A stretch of 64,000 nt of DNA from Providencia stuartii (GCA_900455155.1 UGUC01000002.1:310001-374000), one strand, 5' to 3'; positions 9,906-21,339 are shown, counted from the stretch's first letter. A program made the numbers and translations. Notes: generated by a model from the letters alone, not told the origin.

Positions 9906-10359
9906 ATGGAAAATACGCATATTGCGGTACAAACAGAAAATTTTAGTGTAGGCGAGCAGTATCAATGGCTTGCTGAATGTGATAGCGATGGCGCGGTCGT
10001 AACGTTTACAGGCAAAGTCCGAAATCATAATTTAGGCGATAGCGTTGCAGCATTAACGTTAGAACATTATCCCGGAATGACGGAGAAAGCGCTGGCCGCT
10101 ATTGTGGTCGAAGCGCGTCAACGCTGGGCACTACAGCGAGTTAGTGTGATCCACCGAGTAGGTACTTTACAGCCGGGCGAAGAGATTGTTTTTGTGGGTG
10201 TGACCAGTGCTCATCGTGGCGCTGCTTTTCAAGCGGCTGAATTTATTATGGACTATTTAAAAACCAAAAGCACCATTTTGGAAGAAAGAGACATTGCCTG
10301 ATAATGAACGTTGGGTCGAGGCAAAAGAGAGCGATGAAGCTTCTGCAAACCGTTGGTGA
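9906..10359 (+). CDS. moaE: Molybdopterin synthase catalytic subunit MoaE, frame break near the 3' end
   Basis: Large subunit of molybdopterin synthase, inserting two sulfurs into cyclic pyranopterin. As written it stops at 10301 (131 residues). Removing one A from the run 10266-10269 restores APFWKKE and a tail ending NRW, stopping at TGA 10357-10359 with 150 residues, the E. coli length. The restored segment carries the conserved C-terminal lysines near the active site. GTVLTFTGKVR-like N-terminal sequence (VVTFTGKVRNHN) is intact. Confidence 0.93.
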
Positions 10360-10559
10360 TCAGTAAATTTCATTTATATTTAAAATAATTTTTAGCGTAT
10401 TTAGACGCCCGTCAGCAGCGGCATGGCATAAATTCTAATCAATGGTTTTAAGTTTGTTGAATGGTATTGTCAATAATTTATGATAAACTTTGTAGGAATT
10501 TGTCTGGCTACGGCACGTTGCTGTGGTCGTTTCTTACTAATGTATGAAGGGTAACCATC

Positions 10560-11267
10560 ATGGATCGATTCGATCAACGTAATGATTCACTTGTCCAGCG
10601 CAGCAGTGCCGGCATTCAGACATTTATGTCACAGGTTTATGGCTGGATGACTGTTGGTCTGTTACTGACTGCTTTTGTTGCTTGGTCCACACTGAATAGT
10701 GGCTTATTTTATACCATAGCGACTAATAATGTTCTGTTTTTTGGTTTAATCATTGTTGAGTTTGGACTTGTACTTGGTTTGTCATTTTTACTGCCAAGAA
10801 TGAGTGGTATGATGGCAACGGGCATGTTTATGCTCTACTCAGTACTTACTGGGCTAACAATTTCTGTGGTTTTAGCTGCTTATACAATGGAATCGGTAGC
10901 AGGAACATTTTTTATCACGGCGGCAATGTTTGGTGCACTAAGTGTTTATGGTTACACCACAAAGCGTAGCCTAAGTGGTATCGGTAACTTCCTGTTTATG
11001 GCGCTTATTGGCCTAATTATCGCTTCTATTGTCAATATTTTCATGAAAAGCTCAGCATTATACTGGGTGATCACCTATGCAGGTGTTCTGATTTTTGCAG
11101 GCCTGACCGCATATGATACTCAGAAACTGAAAGAGATGGGTGCACAAATTGACGTGGAAGATAAAGAAAGCATGCGTAAACTCGCTATCCTAGGTGCATT
11201 AAACCTGTATCTGGACTTTATCAACCTGTTCTTAATGCTGCTACGTATTTTCGGCGACCGCCGTTAA
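10560..11267 (+). CDS. ybhL: Bax inhibitor-1 family inner membrane protein YbhL
   Basis: Multi-pass membrane protein of 235 residues with about seven hydrophobic helices and the BI-1 family signature near the C-terminus (FAGLTAYDTQKLKEM), containing the conserved aspartate. Homologues are calcium-leak or stress-related channels; the E. coli role is not settled. Start ATG at 10560 follows GAAGGGTAACC. It stands alone after the moa operon and is followed by two hairpins. Confidence 0.94.
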   Translation: MDRFDQRNDSLVQRSSAGIQTFMSQVYGWMTVGLLLTAFVAWSTLNSGLFYTIATNNVLFFGLIIVEFGLVLGLSFLLPRMSGMMATGMFMLYSVLTGLTISVVLAAYTMESVAGTFFITAAMFGALSVYGYTTKRSLSGIGNFLFMALIGLIIASIVNIFMKSSALYWVITYAGVLIFAGLTAYDTQKLKEMGAQIDVEDKESMRKLAILGALNLYLDFINLFLMLLRIFGDRR

Positions 11268-11277
11268 TCATGTATAA

Positions 11278-11354
11278 ATTGTGTATTTAAGATACACAAT
11301 AGCTTTTAAAGAATATCAACCCTTGTCATGGTCAAACAGACAAGGGTTTTTTAT
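11278..11354 (+). terminator. Double hairpin terminator after ybhL
   Basis: First hairpin: ATTGTGTAT/ATACACAAT at 11278-11300. Second: AACCCTTGTC (11318-11327) and GACAAGGGTT (11339-11348) followed by a T-rich tail. The second is a standard intrinsic terminator for ybhL and may also serve the convergent ybhR. Confidence 0.85.
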
Positions 11355-11393
11355 TGTTTAGTAAAAAATATAATCGTGACTAATAGGTAATTG

Positions 11394-12500
11394 CTACGCT
11401 GTTTTCTGCCGAAAGAGGTAGTAAGCAAAGGTACTGGTAATGACTGATATCACGAGCAGTGGCCATAGGCTCGGCCAAATAACACTAAAATCAGCATCTT
11501 TTAAGTAAATCTGTTTGGTGATTTCAGTGAAATGGCGGATTGGATTGATCAAGGTAATTTCTTGCAACCAAATGGGCATATTCTCAACGGGAGAAATATA
11601 GCCTGAGAGCAAAATAGCGGGCATCACAAAAACAAATACACCGATAAATGCTTGTTGTTGGGTTGAACACAAAGCCGATATTAATAATCCAAAACCCACT
11701 AGTGAAAGGCCATAAACCACCATAGTTGCATAAAATAGCGTGAGGGAGCCTGCAAAGGGGATTTGGTAACAGAAGATACCAATGACTAAGACTAAAGTCG
11801 CTTGCGCGGTGGCAATAATCAATGCGGGTACGGCTTTACCGATAAAAATTTGCCAAGTCGTGAGCGGCGATACAAGTAATTGGTCAAGGGTTCCCTGTTC
11901 GGCCTCTCGGGCAATCGACAGGGAAGTGACAATCAGTACGCCAATGGTCGTGATTAATGCCACCAGTGATGGCACGATAAACCATTTATATTCCAGATTA
12001 GGGTTATACCAGTTACGAACCACTAACTCGCTATTATTGGCTAAAGGGCGGCCTGCCGTTAGCTCGCTTTGATATTGTAATACGATTTGTTCAATATAGT
12101 TAGCGGCAATTTGCGCGCTGTTAGAGTTACGTCCATCAAGTAATAACATCATCTTCGCGGTGTGCTGGCTATCGATGTCAGCGCTAAAATTTTGCCCGAA
12201 GCGTACGACTAATAAGCTTTCTCGGTTATCCAGTGTTTCTCGGATCTCGTGCTCATTTTTGAGTAATCGTACTTGAGAAAAGGCTTCTGCTTTTGCTAAT
12301 CGTTGAGTTAATTCGATAGAGTGCTTCCCGCCATCTTGATCGAAAATGGCGATCGTGGTGTTGGTAACCTCAAGGGTTGCAGCCAAAGGAAACAAGATCA
12401 TTTGGAAAATAACAGGCATGAGCAAAATGATCCGCGTTTGCTTTTCCTGCAATAACGTCTGTAGTTCTTTCATGATCAAGGTATATAGGCGGTAAAACAT
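11394..12500 (-). CDS. ybhR: ABC-2 exporter permease YbhR
   Basis: Membrane permease of 368 residues of the ABC-2 type. An N-terminal membrane anchor is followed by a large periplasmic segment and five more hydrophobic helices; the [20 protein letters not shown] block typical of ABC-2 permeases lies near residues 200-220. Last gene of the ybhGFSR operon (12 bases after ybhS). In E. coli the YbhGFSR exporter affects cefoperazone and chloramphenicol sensitivity and has been linked to Na+/Li+ efflux. Confidence 0.94.
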   Translation of the reverse strand: MFYRLYTLIMKELQTLLQEKQTRIILLMPVIFQMILFPLAATLEVTNTTIAIFDQDGGKHSIELTQRLAKAEAFSQVRLLKNEHEIRETLDNRESLLVVRFGQNFSADIDSQHTAKMMLLLDGRNSNSAQIAANYIEQIVLQYQSELTAGRPLANNSELVVRNWYNPNLEYKWFIVPSLVALITTIGVLIVTSLSIAREAEQGTLDQLLVSPLTTWQIFIGKAVPALIIATAQATLVLVIGIFCYQIPFAGSLTLFYATMVVYGLSLVGFGLLISALCSTQQQAFIGVFVFVMPAILLSGYISPVENMPIWLQEITLINPIRHFTEITKQIYLKDADFSVIWPSLWPLLVISVITSTFAYYLFRQKTA

Positions 12501-12512
12501 ATTTCATCCTTA

Positions 12513-13652
12513 TCAATCAAGACGACGGCGTGTTTTCCATGCCGTTAAGCCAATAAATAAAATAGCGGAGGCGATAAGTAACAGCAGATTGGTGAACAAA
12601 ACAATATAGATATCGCCTGCCAGAAATAGCGTTTGTAAGCTGCTGACAAAATAGCGCGCCGGAATGAAATAAGTCACGATTTGGACAAATATTGGCATGC
12701 TTGAGATTTCAAAAATAAAGCCTGATAGCATAATTGCTGGCAAAAATGCCGCATTTAATGCGACCATTGCGGCATTAAATTGATTGCGAGTGATGGTGGA
12801 AATCAATAGCCCCATTCCGAGAGCGGTCGCTAAATAGAGGCTAGTGATCAAAAACAGCACTAAGAGTGAGCCTCGATAAGGTATATTTAATAGTGATGTC
12901 GTGACAATCATACACAAGATCATCACAAAGGAGCCTAAAACTTGATAGGGTAATAATTTGGATAAGAGCAATTCGGTGCGTGTAATCTGTGTTGAGAGAA
13001 GGGCTTCCATTGTGCCGCGCTCCCATTCACGAGCAACAACCAGTGATGTCAAAATAGCTCCAACTACCGTCATTATGATACTAATGGCACCGGGTATAAT
13101 GAAATGCTGACTAATTGCAGCTTCATTGAACCAATAACGCATATTTAACTCAATGAGGGGATCTGTGGGATAGCCTCGATTTTCACCTTGTTGTATCAAC
13201 CACGTATACCAGATCCCTTTGGTGTAGGCTTGTACAAAGTTCGCAGTATTAGGCTCACTGCCGTCGGTAATCACTTGTATGGCGGCATGCCCTTCAGGAC
13301 GTAGCAATTGGGCTGAGAAGTTCACGGGGATAACGATAATGCCGCGAATTTTGCCCGCTTGCATTTTTGCAATTAATTGTTGCCGATTATCGCTAACCGT
13401 AGCGTCAATAAAAGGGGAGCCTGTAAATGTATCGACGAGTTGGCGTGCTTCATGGCTTTGTTGATCCATCAAGATGCCAACACGTAATTGACTGGAATCC
13501 AAATTGATCCCATAACCAAAAATAAATAACAGCATTAGGGGGATCACAACGGCAATCAATGCACTACTGGGATCGCGTACGATTTGTTTGCTTTCTTTAA
13601 TGCATAATGCACGGAGTCTACGCCAAGAAAAATGAGACGCGTTGGCGGTCAT
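12513..13652 (-). CDS. ybhS: ABC-2 exporter permease YbhS
   Basis: Second ABC-2 permease, 379 residues, paralogous to YbhR. It has an N-terminal helix at about 30-50, a periplasmic domain, then a cluster of helices from about 180, with [20 protein letters not shown] as the conserved cytoplasmic loop. Start overlaps the 3' end of ybhF by 4 bases. Expected to form the heterodimeric channel with YbhR. Confidence 0.94.
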   Translation of the reverse strand: MTANASHFSWRRLRALCIKESKQIVRDPSSALIAVVIPLMLLFIFGYGINLDSSQLRVGILMDQQSHEARQLVDTFTGSPFIDATVSDNRQQLIAKMQAGKIRGIIVIPVNFSAQLLRPEGHAAIQVITDGSEPNTANFVQAYTKGIWYTWLIQQGENRGYPTDPLIELNMRYWFNEAAISQHFIIPGAISIIMTVVGAILTSLVVAREWERGTMEALLSTQITRTELLLSKLLPYQVLGSFVMILCMIVTTSLLNIPYRGSLLVLFLITSLYLATALGMGLLISTITRNQFNAAMVALNAAFLPAIMLSGFIFEISSMPIFVQIVTYFIPARYFVSSLQTLFLAGDIYIVLFTNLLLLIASAILFIGLTAWKTRRRLD

Positions 13653-15395
13653 TGTTCCTCCCGCTGTTTATCATAATCAAGTATCAACCCAATAAAAGCA
13701 TCTTCCATTGATGGATTTGGATGACTTTCACTAGCGACTTGCTGTTTTAGCTCATCTGGCGTACCTGCGGCAATAATCTTGCCGTGATACACTAATCCTA
13801 TGCGATCACAATACTCTGCTTCATCCATAAAGTGAGTTGTCACCATGACGGTTACGCCTCTATCGACCATGCCGTTGATATGTAGCCAAAAACTCACGTC
13901 GAGTGAGAGGGTCGACCCCCGATGTCGGTTCATCAAGAAATAAAATATCTGGCTCATGCATAAGGGAGCAGGCAAGGGCAAGGCGTTGTTTAAAGCCAAG
14001 AGGGAGTGAATCAGTTATTTGATTAATAATTGGCTTAAAATTAAAGGCCTCAACCATTTCAGCTATTTTATGTGTTTGATGCTTACCATGCAGACCATAA
14101 ACACCAGAAAAGAATTTGAGATTCTGCCCAACCTTTAAATTGCTATAGAGCGAGAATTTTTGCGCCATATAGCCGAGGTGTTGCCGTGCTTTATCTGAGC
14201 TGGTCTTTAAATCCATTCCTAACACTAAGGCGTGACCTTCGGTTGGTCTCATCAATCCACACATCATTTTAAAGGTGGTTGACTTCCCCGCACCATTGGG
14301 GCCGAGTAAGCCAAAAATTTCACCGCGTTTTACTTGAAAATTGACGCTATCCGTCGCGGCAAAATCACCAAATTTTTTCGTTAGATCACGCGCTTCAATA
14401 ACGGTTTCACTTGGATTAGCAGGGATTTGCGGCATGATAGCCGCCAATTCTGAGCGATGGGAAGGCCCCCCACCTAAGAGATCAATAAAAGCATCTTCAA
14501 AACGTGGCTCTGCTTCAATCAGCTTCCCATCAGGCATATGCAAATTGTGAAGTAGCGACGTTTTAGACGCATTAGGCTTTAATATTAAGCGGATATAACG
14601 CCCTTGGATCACGCCATCGCTGGTTTCCGGAAGAACGAGGGCATTTTGCAATATTGTACGTTTATTGGCGGCCGGAACATCTAATAAATAGGAGCGACCA
14701 ACCATAGTTTGGGTCAGATCTTGAGGTTTCCCTGAAAAAAGCAATTGGCCTTGGTTAAGGAGCAAAACATGTTTGCACTGTTGGGCCTCATCAAGATAGG
14801 AGGTACTCCAAAGGATCAGCATCCCCTCATCGGCTAAAGTGTGTACCATTCGCCATAATTCGCGTCGTGCGATGGGATCAACCCCAACCCCAGGCTCGTC
14901 TAAAAGTAGCACCTTTGGTCTGCCAATCAGTGTGCAAGCTAACCCTAGCTTTTGTTTCATACCGCCGGATAATTTACCGGCAAGCCGACCTGTAAAATTT
15001 GTTAAATCAGTAAAGGTGAGCAACTGACGATAAATTTTCTCTCTCTCTTCACCGAGGACGCCACGTAAATCAGCATATAAATCAAGATTTTCTTGGACGG
15101 TCAGATCTTCATATAAGCCAAATTTTTGTGGCATATATCCTAAATTAGCATGCACTTGTACGCTGTCTTTAATCGGATCTAATCCCATTAGACTGATTGT
15201 GCCTGAATCAGGTTTTAATAAACCGGCAAGCATTCTCATTAACGTCGTTTTGCCTGCACCGTCTGGGCCGACTAAACCCGTTACCGAGCCACCATAGATC
15301 TCGGCCGTTAAGCTCTCTACTGCGGGGGAGTCTAAACCCTGAAATGTTTTTTCAACCCCTTGAAGACGAATGCAGTCATCGTGCTTACTCATCAT
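13649..15395 (-). pseudogene. ybhF: ABC exporter ATPase YbhF (tandem ATPase), one frame break
   Basis: Fusion of two ATP-binding domains that powers the YbhSR permease. Domain 1 has Walker A GPDGAGKTT and signature LSGGMKQKL; domain 2 has GPNGAGKST and a variant signature LPLGFKQRL. An extra base in the five-A run 13888-13892 (plus strand) breaks the frame in domain 2 after the Walker B region [12 protein letters not shown]; the rest continues as [22 protein letters not shown] down to 13649. Corrected length is about 581 residues, as expected. Probably functional in the real genome. Confidence 0.92.
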
Positions 15396-15404
15396 GCACT
15401 CTTA

Positions 15405-16397
15405 TCACTGAATTTCAGCAAAGCGGATGGTAACTGGCATGCCTTGGCGTAGTGCCTCATCAGGATCGCTGACAACGATGCGTAGCCGATATACAAGATC
15501 AGTACGTAATTGCGGAGTTTGTACGCTTTTTGGCGTGAATTCAGCGGTTGGTGATACAAAACCAATGGTACCGTGATAAGGGGTATCTGGACGGCTATCG
15601 GTGTAGAGCAAAACTTCTCGACCAGGAACGGCCATCCCTAAATTAGGCTCATCGACATAAGCCCTTACCCAAACAGGCGTCGTGAGAGTGACACTAAATA
15701 CAGTATTACCAGCACCGACAATGCTGCCAGGCTCAATGGCTCGCGTTAGGATGGTTCCATCTGAGGGGGCTGTTAATACGGTATCTTTTAAGTCTAATTC
15801 TGCCTGTGCAACAGCCGCTTCAGCTTGTAACCATTCGCCTCGTGCAGCCGCTATCTCTTCTTGACGGAAACCGCTTTGATACTGGTTTAGTTTATCTTGT
15901 GCGGCTTTTAATGCGGCAAGTGCTTGATTTCGATTTGTCTTTGCATTGTCTAGCTCATTGGCAGAAATCACATGGGAGGCTGCGAGTCCTTTTTGGCGCT
16001 GGTAAAAACTTTCAGCGTATTTCCATGCCGCTTGTTTTTGGGCAACCTCTGCTTCAACTTGTGCAATTTCTTGAGTGCGATAGCCTTTTTCTTTCATAGC
16101 TAGCTGGGCTTTTGCACTGTCTCTAACGCCCTTTGCTTTGTTTAATGCGTTGATATAAGGCGCTTGGTCAAGCTGGCCTAAAGCTTGACCGGGGGTAACG
16201 CGCGCGCCTTCATCAACATTCAAAGACGCGAGCTTCCCACCAACACGAAAACCAAGGTTGACGGTTCGTACATCAACATTACCATATAAGATTAATGTTT
16301 TATCTTGCTGTGATTGATACCAATAATAACCACCCGCAGCGAGACCGATTACTATGACAATAAGAATTAAAAAGATTGAACGACGTTTATTGTTCAT
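15405..16397 (-). CDS. ybhG: HlyD-type membrane fusion protein YbhG
   Basis: Periplasmic adaptor of 330 residues for the YbhFSR exporter. Residues 7-27 form one membrane anchor, then a biotinyl-lipoyl-like segment ([20 protein letters not shown]), a long alpha-helical coiled-coil hairpin rich in Ala/Gln/Lys, and a beta-barrel domain. Start is 85 bases from the cecR coding end, and it is the first exporter gene after the regulator. Confidence 0.93.
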   Translation of the reverse strand: MNNKRRSIFLILIVIVIGLAAGGYYWYQSQQDKTLILYGNVDVRTVNLGFRVGGKLASLNVDEGARVTPGQALGQLDQAPYINALNKAKGVRDSAKAQLAMKEKGYRTQEIAQVEAEVAQKQAAWKYAESFYQRQKGLAASHVISANELDNAKTNRNQALAALKAAQDKLNQYQSGFRQEEIAAARGEWLQAEAAVAQAELDLKDTVLTAPSDGTILTRAIEPGSIVGAGNTVFSVTLTTPVWVRAYVDEPNLGMAVPGREVLLYTDSRPDTPYHGTIGFVSPTAEFTPKSVQTPQLRTDLVYRLRIVVSDPDEALRQGMPVTIRFAEIQ

Positions 16398-16481
16398 AAT
16401 TAACCTTATTCTTCGTGTAGATTACATGTCTAAAAATAGATAGTTCGATAATCTATAACCGTTTTTTATGGATTAATGATA

Positions 16482-17168
16482 TCACTTTTGTGCCTCTTTG
16501 CAATGACGCAATCCTTCCAACAAGATATTGGTGTGCTCTATCAGTACTTGGTTAATGATTTTATATTCCTCTTCATTGATATGTTTCCAGCCAGTTTGCC
16601 GAAGTAACGTCTCTCTTGCGATACGAAACGAGAGCGTTTCCCCTAAGATGGCATGGGTTTGGATTAAGGTGGTTAGGCTGTTGGGATCGGAGCCTATATA
16701 AATGGCAATAAGACGGTTTAATTTGGTGTAAATAGGTCCGAGAGCCTGCTCATGAATAATGGTATAGGCTTCGGTTGGGTTGAGTTGCTCTCTAGCGAGT
16801 ATTCGAGAAAAACTCAGGTTCTTTTTTTCTAGCTGAAAGTAATTATAACCGACTAATGCTTTTTGCAAGAGTTTGATGGCCTCATCAGGAGGGGGATTGG
16901 TTTGACGAAGATATGTATCAATTTCCGCGGTTGTCTCGCTAAAGTTTTCTTTTATTGTGTTCGCAATCAATTGGGCTACAGCGAGATACAGCCCCTCTTT
17001 CGAACCAAAATAATAGGAAATGGCGGCAATATTTTGCCCCGAAACTTGAGCAATTTTGCGGGTTGTTGCTCCGTCGAGACCTAATTCACCATAGACATCT
17101 GCAGCTGAGCATAGCAACTGCACTCTGGCGTTTTCTCCTCGATGTGTTGACGGTGTGTTTGTAATCAT
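16482..17168 (-). CDS. cecR: TetR-family regulator CecR (YbiH)
   Basis: Transcriptional repressor of 228 residues. The N-terminal TetR helix-turn-helix is visible at about 30-70 (GLDGATTRKIAQVSGQNIAAISYYFGSKEGLY in the family pattern), followed by a ligand-binding domain. In E. coli CecR controls both ybhGFSR and the divergent rhlE. Here it is first in the minus-strand operon and diverges from rhlE, so the same wiring is expected. Confidence 0.93.
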   Translation of the reverse strand: MITNTPSTHRGENARVQLLCSAADVYGELGLDGATTRKIAQVSGQNIAAISYYFGSKEGLYLAVAQLIANTIKENFSETTAEIDTYLRQTNPPPDEAIKLLQKALVGYNYFQLEKKNLSFSRILAREQLNPTEAYTIIHEQALGPIYTKLNRLIAIYIGSDPNSLTTLIQTHAILGETLSFRIARETLLRQTGWKHINEEEYKIINQVLIEHTNILLEGLRHCKEAQK

Positions 17169-17267
17169 GAAATTTCCTTAAACATTCAAAACTAAATATC
17201 AACCTAACAAGCTCTACACGGCTTTTTGCATAATTCAGTGACGGAAAACGACATATTCTAGTTTGTA

Positions 17268-17284
17268 ATAGTTATATATACTAT
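17268..17284. promoter_or_regulatory. Possible CecR operator in the cecR-rhlE intergenic region
   Basis: ATAGT and ACTAT arms flank TATATAT in the 291-base divergent spacer. It is the clearest dyad there and TetR regulators usually bind such dyads. No experimental motif was compared, and the sequence is AT-rich enough for chance. Confidence 0.3.
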
Positions 17285-17370
17285 ATTTGAGTAATTTTGT
17301 ATTAATTTATTTTCTAAACTAAATTAATATACTTATTAGAGCCAAATAATGTTAGACTTCCCGCAATTGC

Positions 17371-17459
17371 ACGGCAGTTTGCATCTTTTCTTCATCTACA
17401 ATCCTTCCCCTCGAACTGCCTCTGATCATTCAGAGTGGTGAAGTCCGGAGTAATTTAAT
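17371..17459 (+). promoter_or_regulatory. Structured rhlE leader and non-ATG start
   Basis: GGCAGTT (17372-17378) can pair with AACTGCC (17414-17420), and CTCTGA/TCAGAG near 17420-17435 forms a second stem, just before the Shine-Dalgarno GGAG at 17447-17450. The start chosen is TTG at 17460, nine bases after it; no in-frame ATG is nearby. Confidence 0.45.
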
Positions 17460-18797
17460 TTGACTAGTTTTTCAGACCTCGCATTAAACGAGGAAATTCT
17501 GCTCGCCATTAATGAGTTAGGCTACGAAGCCCCTACGCCTATCCAACAGCAAGCTATCCCAGCAGTCCTTGATGGTCACGACCTCTTAGCGAGTGCTCAA
17601 ACAGGAACAGGGAAAACGGCGGGTTTTACCTTACCCATTTTACAAAAATTAATTTCGACTCCTAGAATTGGAAAAGATCGCAAACCGATTAGGGCATTGA
17701 TCTTAACGCCGACACGTGAATTGGCTGCGCAAGTCGCTGAGAATGTTAAGGAATATAGCCGTCATTTAAGGATCCGCTCATTTGTCGTGTTTGGTGGTGT
17801 CAGCATCAACCCACAAATGATGAAGTTACGTGGTGGTGTTGATATTTTGATTGCGACGCCGGGGCGATTACTCGACCTAGAGCATCAAAATGCGGTCAAT
17901 TTATCTCAAGTTGAGATCCTTGTTTTGGACGAAGCCGATCGTATGCTTGATATGGGGTTTATTCATGATATTCGCCGTGTGATCAGTAAGTTACCTAAAA
18001 AACGTCAAAACCTGCTGTTTTCAGCTACATTCTCTAATGAAATTAAACAATTAGCGAATAAATTACTGGATAACCCTGTGACGATCGAAGTCGCTCCTCG
18101 TAACTCGGCTTCTGAGCAAGTCACCCAGTTTGTCCATCATGTCGATAAGAAACGTAAAGCAGAGCTGTTATCTTATATGATAGGCCGTGAAAACTGGCAG
18201 CAAGTTCTTGTTTTTACACGCACAAAACATGGTGCGAACCGCCTTGCTGAACATCTAAATAAAGATGGCGTAAAAGCGGCGGCAATTCATGGTAATAAGA
18301 GCCAAGGCGCGCGTACACGTGCATTAGCAGATTTTAAATCAGGTGATGTTCGAGTACTGGTGGCGACAGATATTGCGGCACGTGGTTTAGATATCGAACA
18401 ATTGCCGTATGTTGTTAACTTTGAACTGCCTAATGTAGCGGAAGATTATGTTCACCGTATTGGTCGTACAGGGCGAGCAGACGCAACAGGAATGGCTGTT
18501 TCACTGGTATGTGTTGATGAGTTAAAGCTGCTAAAAGATATTGAAAAGCTACTAAAAAAACCGGTTCCTGTTATGGCGATAGAAGGTTATGAGCCTGATC
18601 CTTCCATTAAACCTGAACCTATCCAAAAAGCGCCGCAGCGTAATAATGAAAGGCGTAGTGCAAATAAACGCCATAATACGTCTGTGAAGCCGCGCCGCGA
18701 ACGTACTGGTGCTGATAGCTCAAAAGATAAATCGGCATCAGCCTCACCATGGAAAAGCGCACAAAAAAAAGTGCGTCAGGGACGCGGTGAAGGCTAA
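17460..18797 (+). CDS. rhlE: ATP-dependent RNA helicase RhlE
   Basis: DEAD-box helicase acting in ribosome maturation and RNA turnover. The 445-residue intact protein shows Q motif [10 protein letters not shown], motif I AQTGTGKT, Ia PTRELAAQ, motif [15 protein letters not shown], motif III SAT, and motif [11 protein letters not shown]. The basic, low-complexity C-terminal tail (after about 380) is typical of RhlE. Start is TTG at 17460. The stop shares one base with the dusC start. Confidence 0.96.
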   Translation: MTSFSDLALNEEILLAINELGYEAPTPIQQQAIPAVLDGHDLLASAQTGTGKTAGFTLPILQKLISTPRIGKDRKPIRALILTPTRELAAQVAENVKEYSRHLRIRSFVVFGGVSINPQMMKLRGGVDILIATPGRLLDLEHQNAVNLSQVEILVLDEADRMLDMGFIHDIRRVISKLPKKRQNLLFSATFSNEIKQLANKLLDNPVTIEVAPRNSASEQVTQFVHHVDKKRKAELLSYMIGRENWQQVLVFTRTKHGANRLAEHLNKDGVKAAAIHGNKSQGARTRALADFKSGDVRVLVATDIAARGLDIEQLPYVVNFELPNVAEDYVHRIGRTGRADATGMAVSLVCVDELKLLKDIEKLLKKPVPVMAIEGYEPDPSIKPEPIQKAPQRNNERRSANKRHNTSVKPRRERTGADSSKDKSASASPWKSAQKKVRQGRGEG

Positions 18798-19759
18798 TGC
18801 GTGTGTTACTTGCCCCGATGGAGGGGGTACTTGACTCGCTTGTGCGCTCCTTACTCAGTGAGGTCAATGATTACGATCTCTGTATTACTGAGTTTGTACG
18901 AGTTGTCGATACCCTTTTACCGGCAAAAACGTTTTATCGGTTATGTCCGGAATTGCGTCATGGCAGTCGGACACCATCAGGTACGTTAGTACGCGTTCAG
19001 TTATTGGGGCAGCACCCTCAGTGGTTAGCTGAAAACGCCTATAGGGCAGTTTCGCTGGGTTCATGGGGGGTAGATCTGAATTGTGGATGCCCCTCTAAAA
19101 CCGTGAATGGCCATGGGGGTGGTGCAACTTTACTAAAGCAACCAGAGCTTATTTATCGTGCCGCAAAGGCGATGCGAGAGGCTGTTCCAGAGGAATTACC
19201 TGTTTCTGTTAAAGTCAGGTTAGGGTGGGATAATAGCCAATTTTGTCATGAAATCGCAGATGCCGTGGAGCAGGCTGGAGCGACGGAATTGACGGTGCAT
19301 GGCCGTACCAAAGAAGATGGCTATCGAGCTGAAAAGATTAATTGGCAAGCTATTGGCGATATTCGTCGCCGCTTATCCATCCCTGTAATTGCCAATGGTG
19401 AGGTGTGGGATTATGAAAGTGCTCAGCACTGCCTAGCAATAACGGGATGTGATGCGATTATGATTGGGCGGGGCGCTCTGCATACGCCTAATTTAAGTCA
19501 TGTCATAAAAAGCAATCAGCCCAAAATGGCTTGGGAGCACGTCGGCAGCTTGCTATTAAAATATACAGAGCTTGAAAAACAAGGAGATACGGGGAATTAC
19601 CATGCCGCACGTATCAAGCAATGGTTAGGCTATTTACGTAAAGAATATCAGCAAGCAGACAGACTATTTTCTCTGATCCGAGCGCTAAAGAGTGCTCGCC
19701 AGATCGCCGAAGTGATCGAATCTGAAGTAAAAAAGCCAGCAAAAATGATGGAATTTTAA
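18797..19759 (+). CDS. dusC: tRNA-dihydrouridine(16) synthase
   Basis: FMN enzyme reducing U16 in the D-loop of tRNA. The 320-residue intact protein has LAPMEGVLD at the FMN site, the catalytic cysteine block [16 protein letters not shown] (Cys98) and [10 protein letters not shown]. These fit the DusC branch better than DusA or DusB. TAATG overlap with rhlE suggests co-transcription and translational coupling. Confidence 0.94.
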   Translation: MRVLLAPMEGVLDSLVRSLLSEVNDYDLCITEFVRVVDTLLPAKTFYRLCPELRHGSRTPSGTLVRVQLLGQHPQWLAENAYRAVSLGSWGVDLNCGCPSKTVNGHGGGATLLKQPELIYRAAKAMREAVPEELPVSVKVRLGWDNSQFCHEIADAVEQAGATELTVHGRTKEDGYRAEKINWQAIGDIRRRLSIPVIANGEVWDYESAQHCLAITGCDAIMIGRGALHTPNLSHVIKSNQPKMAWEHVGSLLLKYTELEKQGDTGNYHAARIKQWLGYLRKEYQQADRLFSLIRALKSARQIAEVIESEVKKPAKMMEF

Positions 19760-19924
19760 TCATTCGGTTGTTTATGATTTGCTAAAATAGAGTATTAGTT
19801 CTTAACTTAAAGGGCTAATGGCTTTTTTAATCATGCTAAATTGACTTAAATCGTATGTCATAAGATGGCAAACTAACATGGTTAAAATCTATTTTTACCG
19901 TATTAATTCGTTTGGAGGTCGATG

Positions 19925-20173
19925 ATGGGAGTCATTTCTTGGGTCATTTTTGGTCTGATTGCAGGGGTATTGGCTAAATGGATTATGCCAGGCACTTACC
20001 ATATTGGTTTTATCATGACTATTGTACTCGGAATTGTTGGGTCTGTTGTGGGTGGCTACATCAGTACCTTCTTCGGTAAAGGTAAAGTAGACGGCTTCAA
20101 TTTCGGTAGTTTTGTTGTTGCGGTTATCGGTGCGATCGTCGTGCTATTTTTAGCTGGGATATTTGCCAAATAG
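19925..20173 (+). CDS. GlsB/YeaQ/YmgE family stress-response membrane protein
   Basis: Small glycine-rich inner-membrane protein of 82 residues with three hydrophobic segments (about 5-20, 28-48, 58-78). Two tandem ATG codons exist at 19922 and 19925; GGAGG at 19914-19918 is 6 bases from the second and only 3 from the first, so 19925 is preferred. Family members (Pfam transglycosylase-associated) are induced by stress, with unknown biochemistry. Confidence 0.88.
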   Translation: MGVISWVIFGLIAGVLAKWIMPGTYHIGFIMTIVLGIVGSVVGGYISTFFGKGKVDGFNFGSFVVAVIGAIVVLFLAGIFAK

Positions 20174-20204
20174 CGATTGACTAAACTTATCTCGATTTGA
20201 AAGA

Positions 20205-20239
20205 AATAACCCTCTCCGTGAATAGAGGGTTATTTTTTT
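20205..20239 (+). terminator. Intrinsic terminator after the GlsB/YeaQ family gene
   Basis: AATAACCCTCT (20205-20215) pairs with AGAGGGTTATT (20224-20234), ending in a seven-T run (20233-20239). A strong hairpin. Confidence 0.88.
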
Positions 20240-20310
20240 GAATACTATTTAATGTTGATTAAGTATTAATCCGATTTTTAGTTCAATTAATCTTTTGATT
20301 AGATGAATAA

Positions 20311-21150
20311 TTAAGACTCTATAGGTAACCCATTGTCTTGGCCCCATTCTGCCCAAGAGCCATCATATAGCTTAACATTTGTGTTGCCTAATAGAGTCAG
20401 AGCCATGAGCACCACAGCCGCCGTCATACCAGAGCCACACGTTGTGACGGAAGGGGCATGAATATCAATACCTTGCTCTGCAAATAGGGCTTTAAGTTGG
20501 GCCGGTGATTTAAATTCACCATTTTCAACTAATTGATCCCAAGGCATGTTTTTACTACCGGGGATATGGCCCATACGTAGCCCTGGGCGAGGCTCAGGTG
20601 CTTGCGCTAAGAAACGTGCCGCGGCACGAGCATCAATAATTTGTACTTTTCCCTGTTCTACGAGGTTAAGCATTTGTGTTTGATTTAATGCGTTGTCACC
20701 GTGGCGCTGAGCGGTGTAGTGCTGTGGGGCTGGCGGCGTGACCTCACCGGATTCAGTTTGGAAACCGAGTGCTTTCCATGCTTCAATGCCACCCGCGAGA
20801 ATTTTGACATTTTTATGGTCCATTGTGGTGAATGTCCACCACGCACGTGGTGCTGAGAATAAATTATTCTGGGCGTAAATAATAACCTGAGTGTTATTGT
20901 TAATTCCCATTTCACCGACCGCACGGCTAAAAGTTTCAGCGTCAGGCAGCATATGAGGCAGGGGGGTTCGAGTATCAGCAACCTTATCTTGATCAAAAAA
21001 CTGTGCGCTTGGAATATGCTCTTCTAACCAACGTTGTCGGCAATCATAGGGTGCTGTTGGGGGCGGAGATGAAGCATCTAGTACGATAAGGTTAGAGTCA
21101 GACAAATGGTCATGTAACCATTCGGGTGTTACAAAATAAGCGTCATACAT
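20311..21150 (-). CDS. sseA: 3-mercaptopyruvate sulfurtransferase
   Basis: Cytosolic two-domain rhodanese of 279 residues transferring sulfur from 3-mercaptopyruvate to thiols or cyanide. The C-terminal active-site loop reads CGSGMTA; CGSG(V/T)TA is the MST signature that separates it from thiosulfate sulfurtransferases. The N-terminal domain is the inactive rhodanese fold. Frame intact. Confidence 0.94.
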   Translation of the reverse strand: MYDAYFVTPEWLHDHLSDSNLIVLDASSPPPTAPYDCRQRWLEEHIPSAQFFDQDKVADTRTPLPHMLPDAETFSRAVGEMGINNNTQVIIYAQNNLFSAPRAWWTFTTMDHKNVKILAGGIEAWKALGFQTESGEVTPPAPQHYTAQRHGDNALNQTQMLNLVEQGKVQIIDARAAARFLAQAPEPRPGLRMGHIPGSKNMPWDQLVENGEFKSPAQLKALFAEQGIDIHAPSVTTCGSGMTAAVVLMALTLLGNTNVKLYDGSWAEWGQDNGLPIES

Positions 21151-21177
21151 AAATTATCTTCATCCTGAATGTAAATA

Positions 21178-21339
21178 TTATTGAACCTGACCCGCTGAAG
21201 GTATAATTGAGGGTTGCTGTGCCTGACTCTGCTCAATAGGTGTCGTTGAGCGTGTATAAATATTCATGCCAGCTAAGACAATTCCACCGATGGAGCCGAA
21301 TGCGCAGAGTGCGCAAAGCGCGATAACAACCTTTTTCAT
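21178..21339 (-). CDS. Small single-pass membrane or secreted hypothetical protein
   Basis: Reads MKKVVIALCALCAFGSIGG, then a short tail with TTPIEQSQAQQPS, 53 residues in total. The longest open frame starts further up at 21399, but the MKK start at 21339 gives a typical basic-hydrophobic signal or anchor. It lies 27 bases upstream of sseA on the same strand, so co-transcription is likely. I recognise no family. Confidence 0.5.
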   Translation of the reverse strand: MKKVVIALCALCAFGSIGGIVLAGMNIYTRSTTPIEQSQAQQPSIIPSAGQVQ

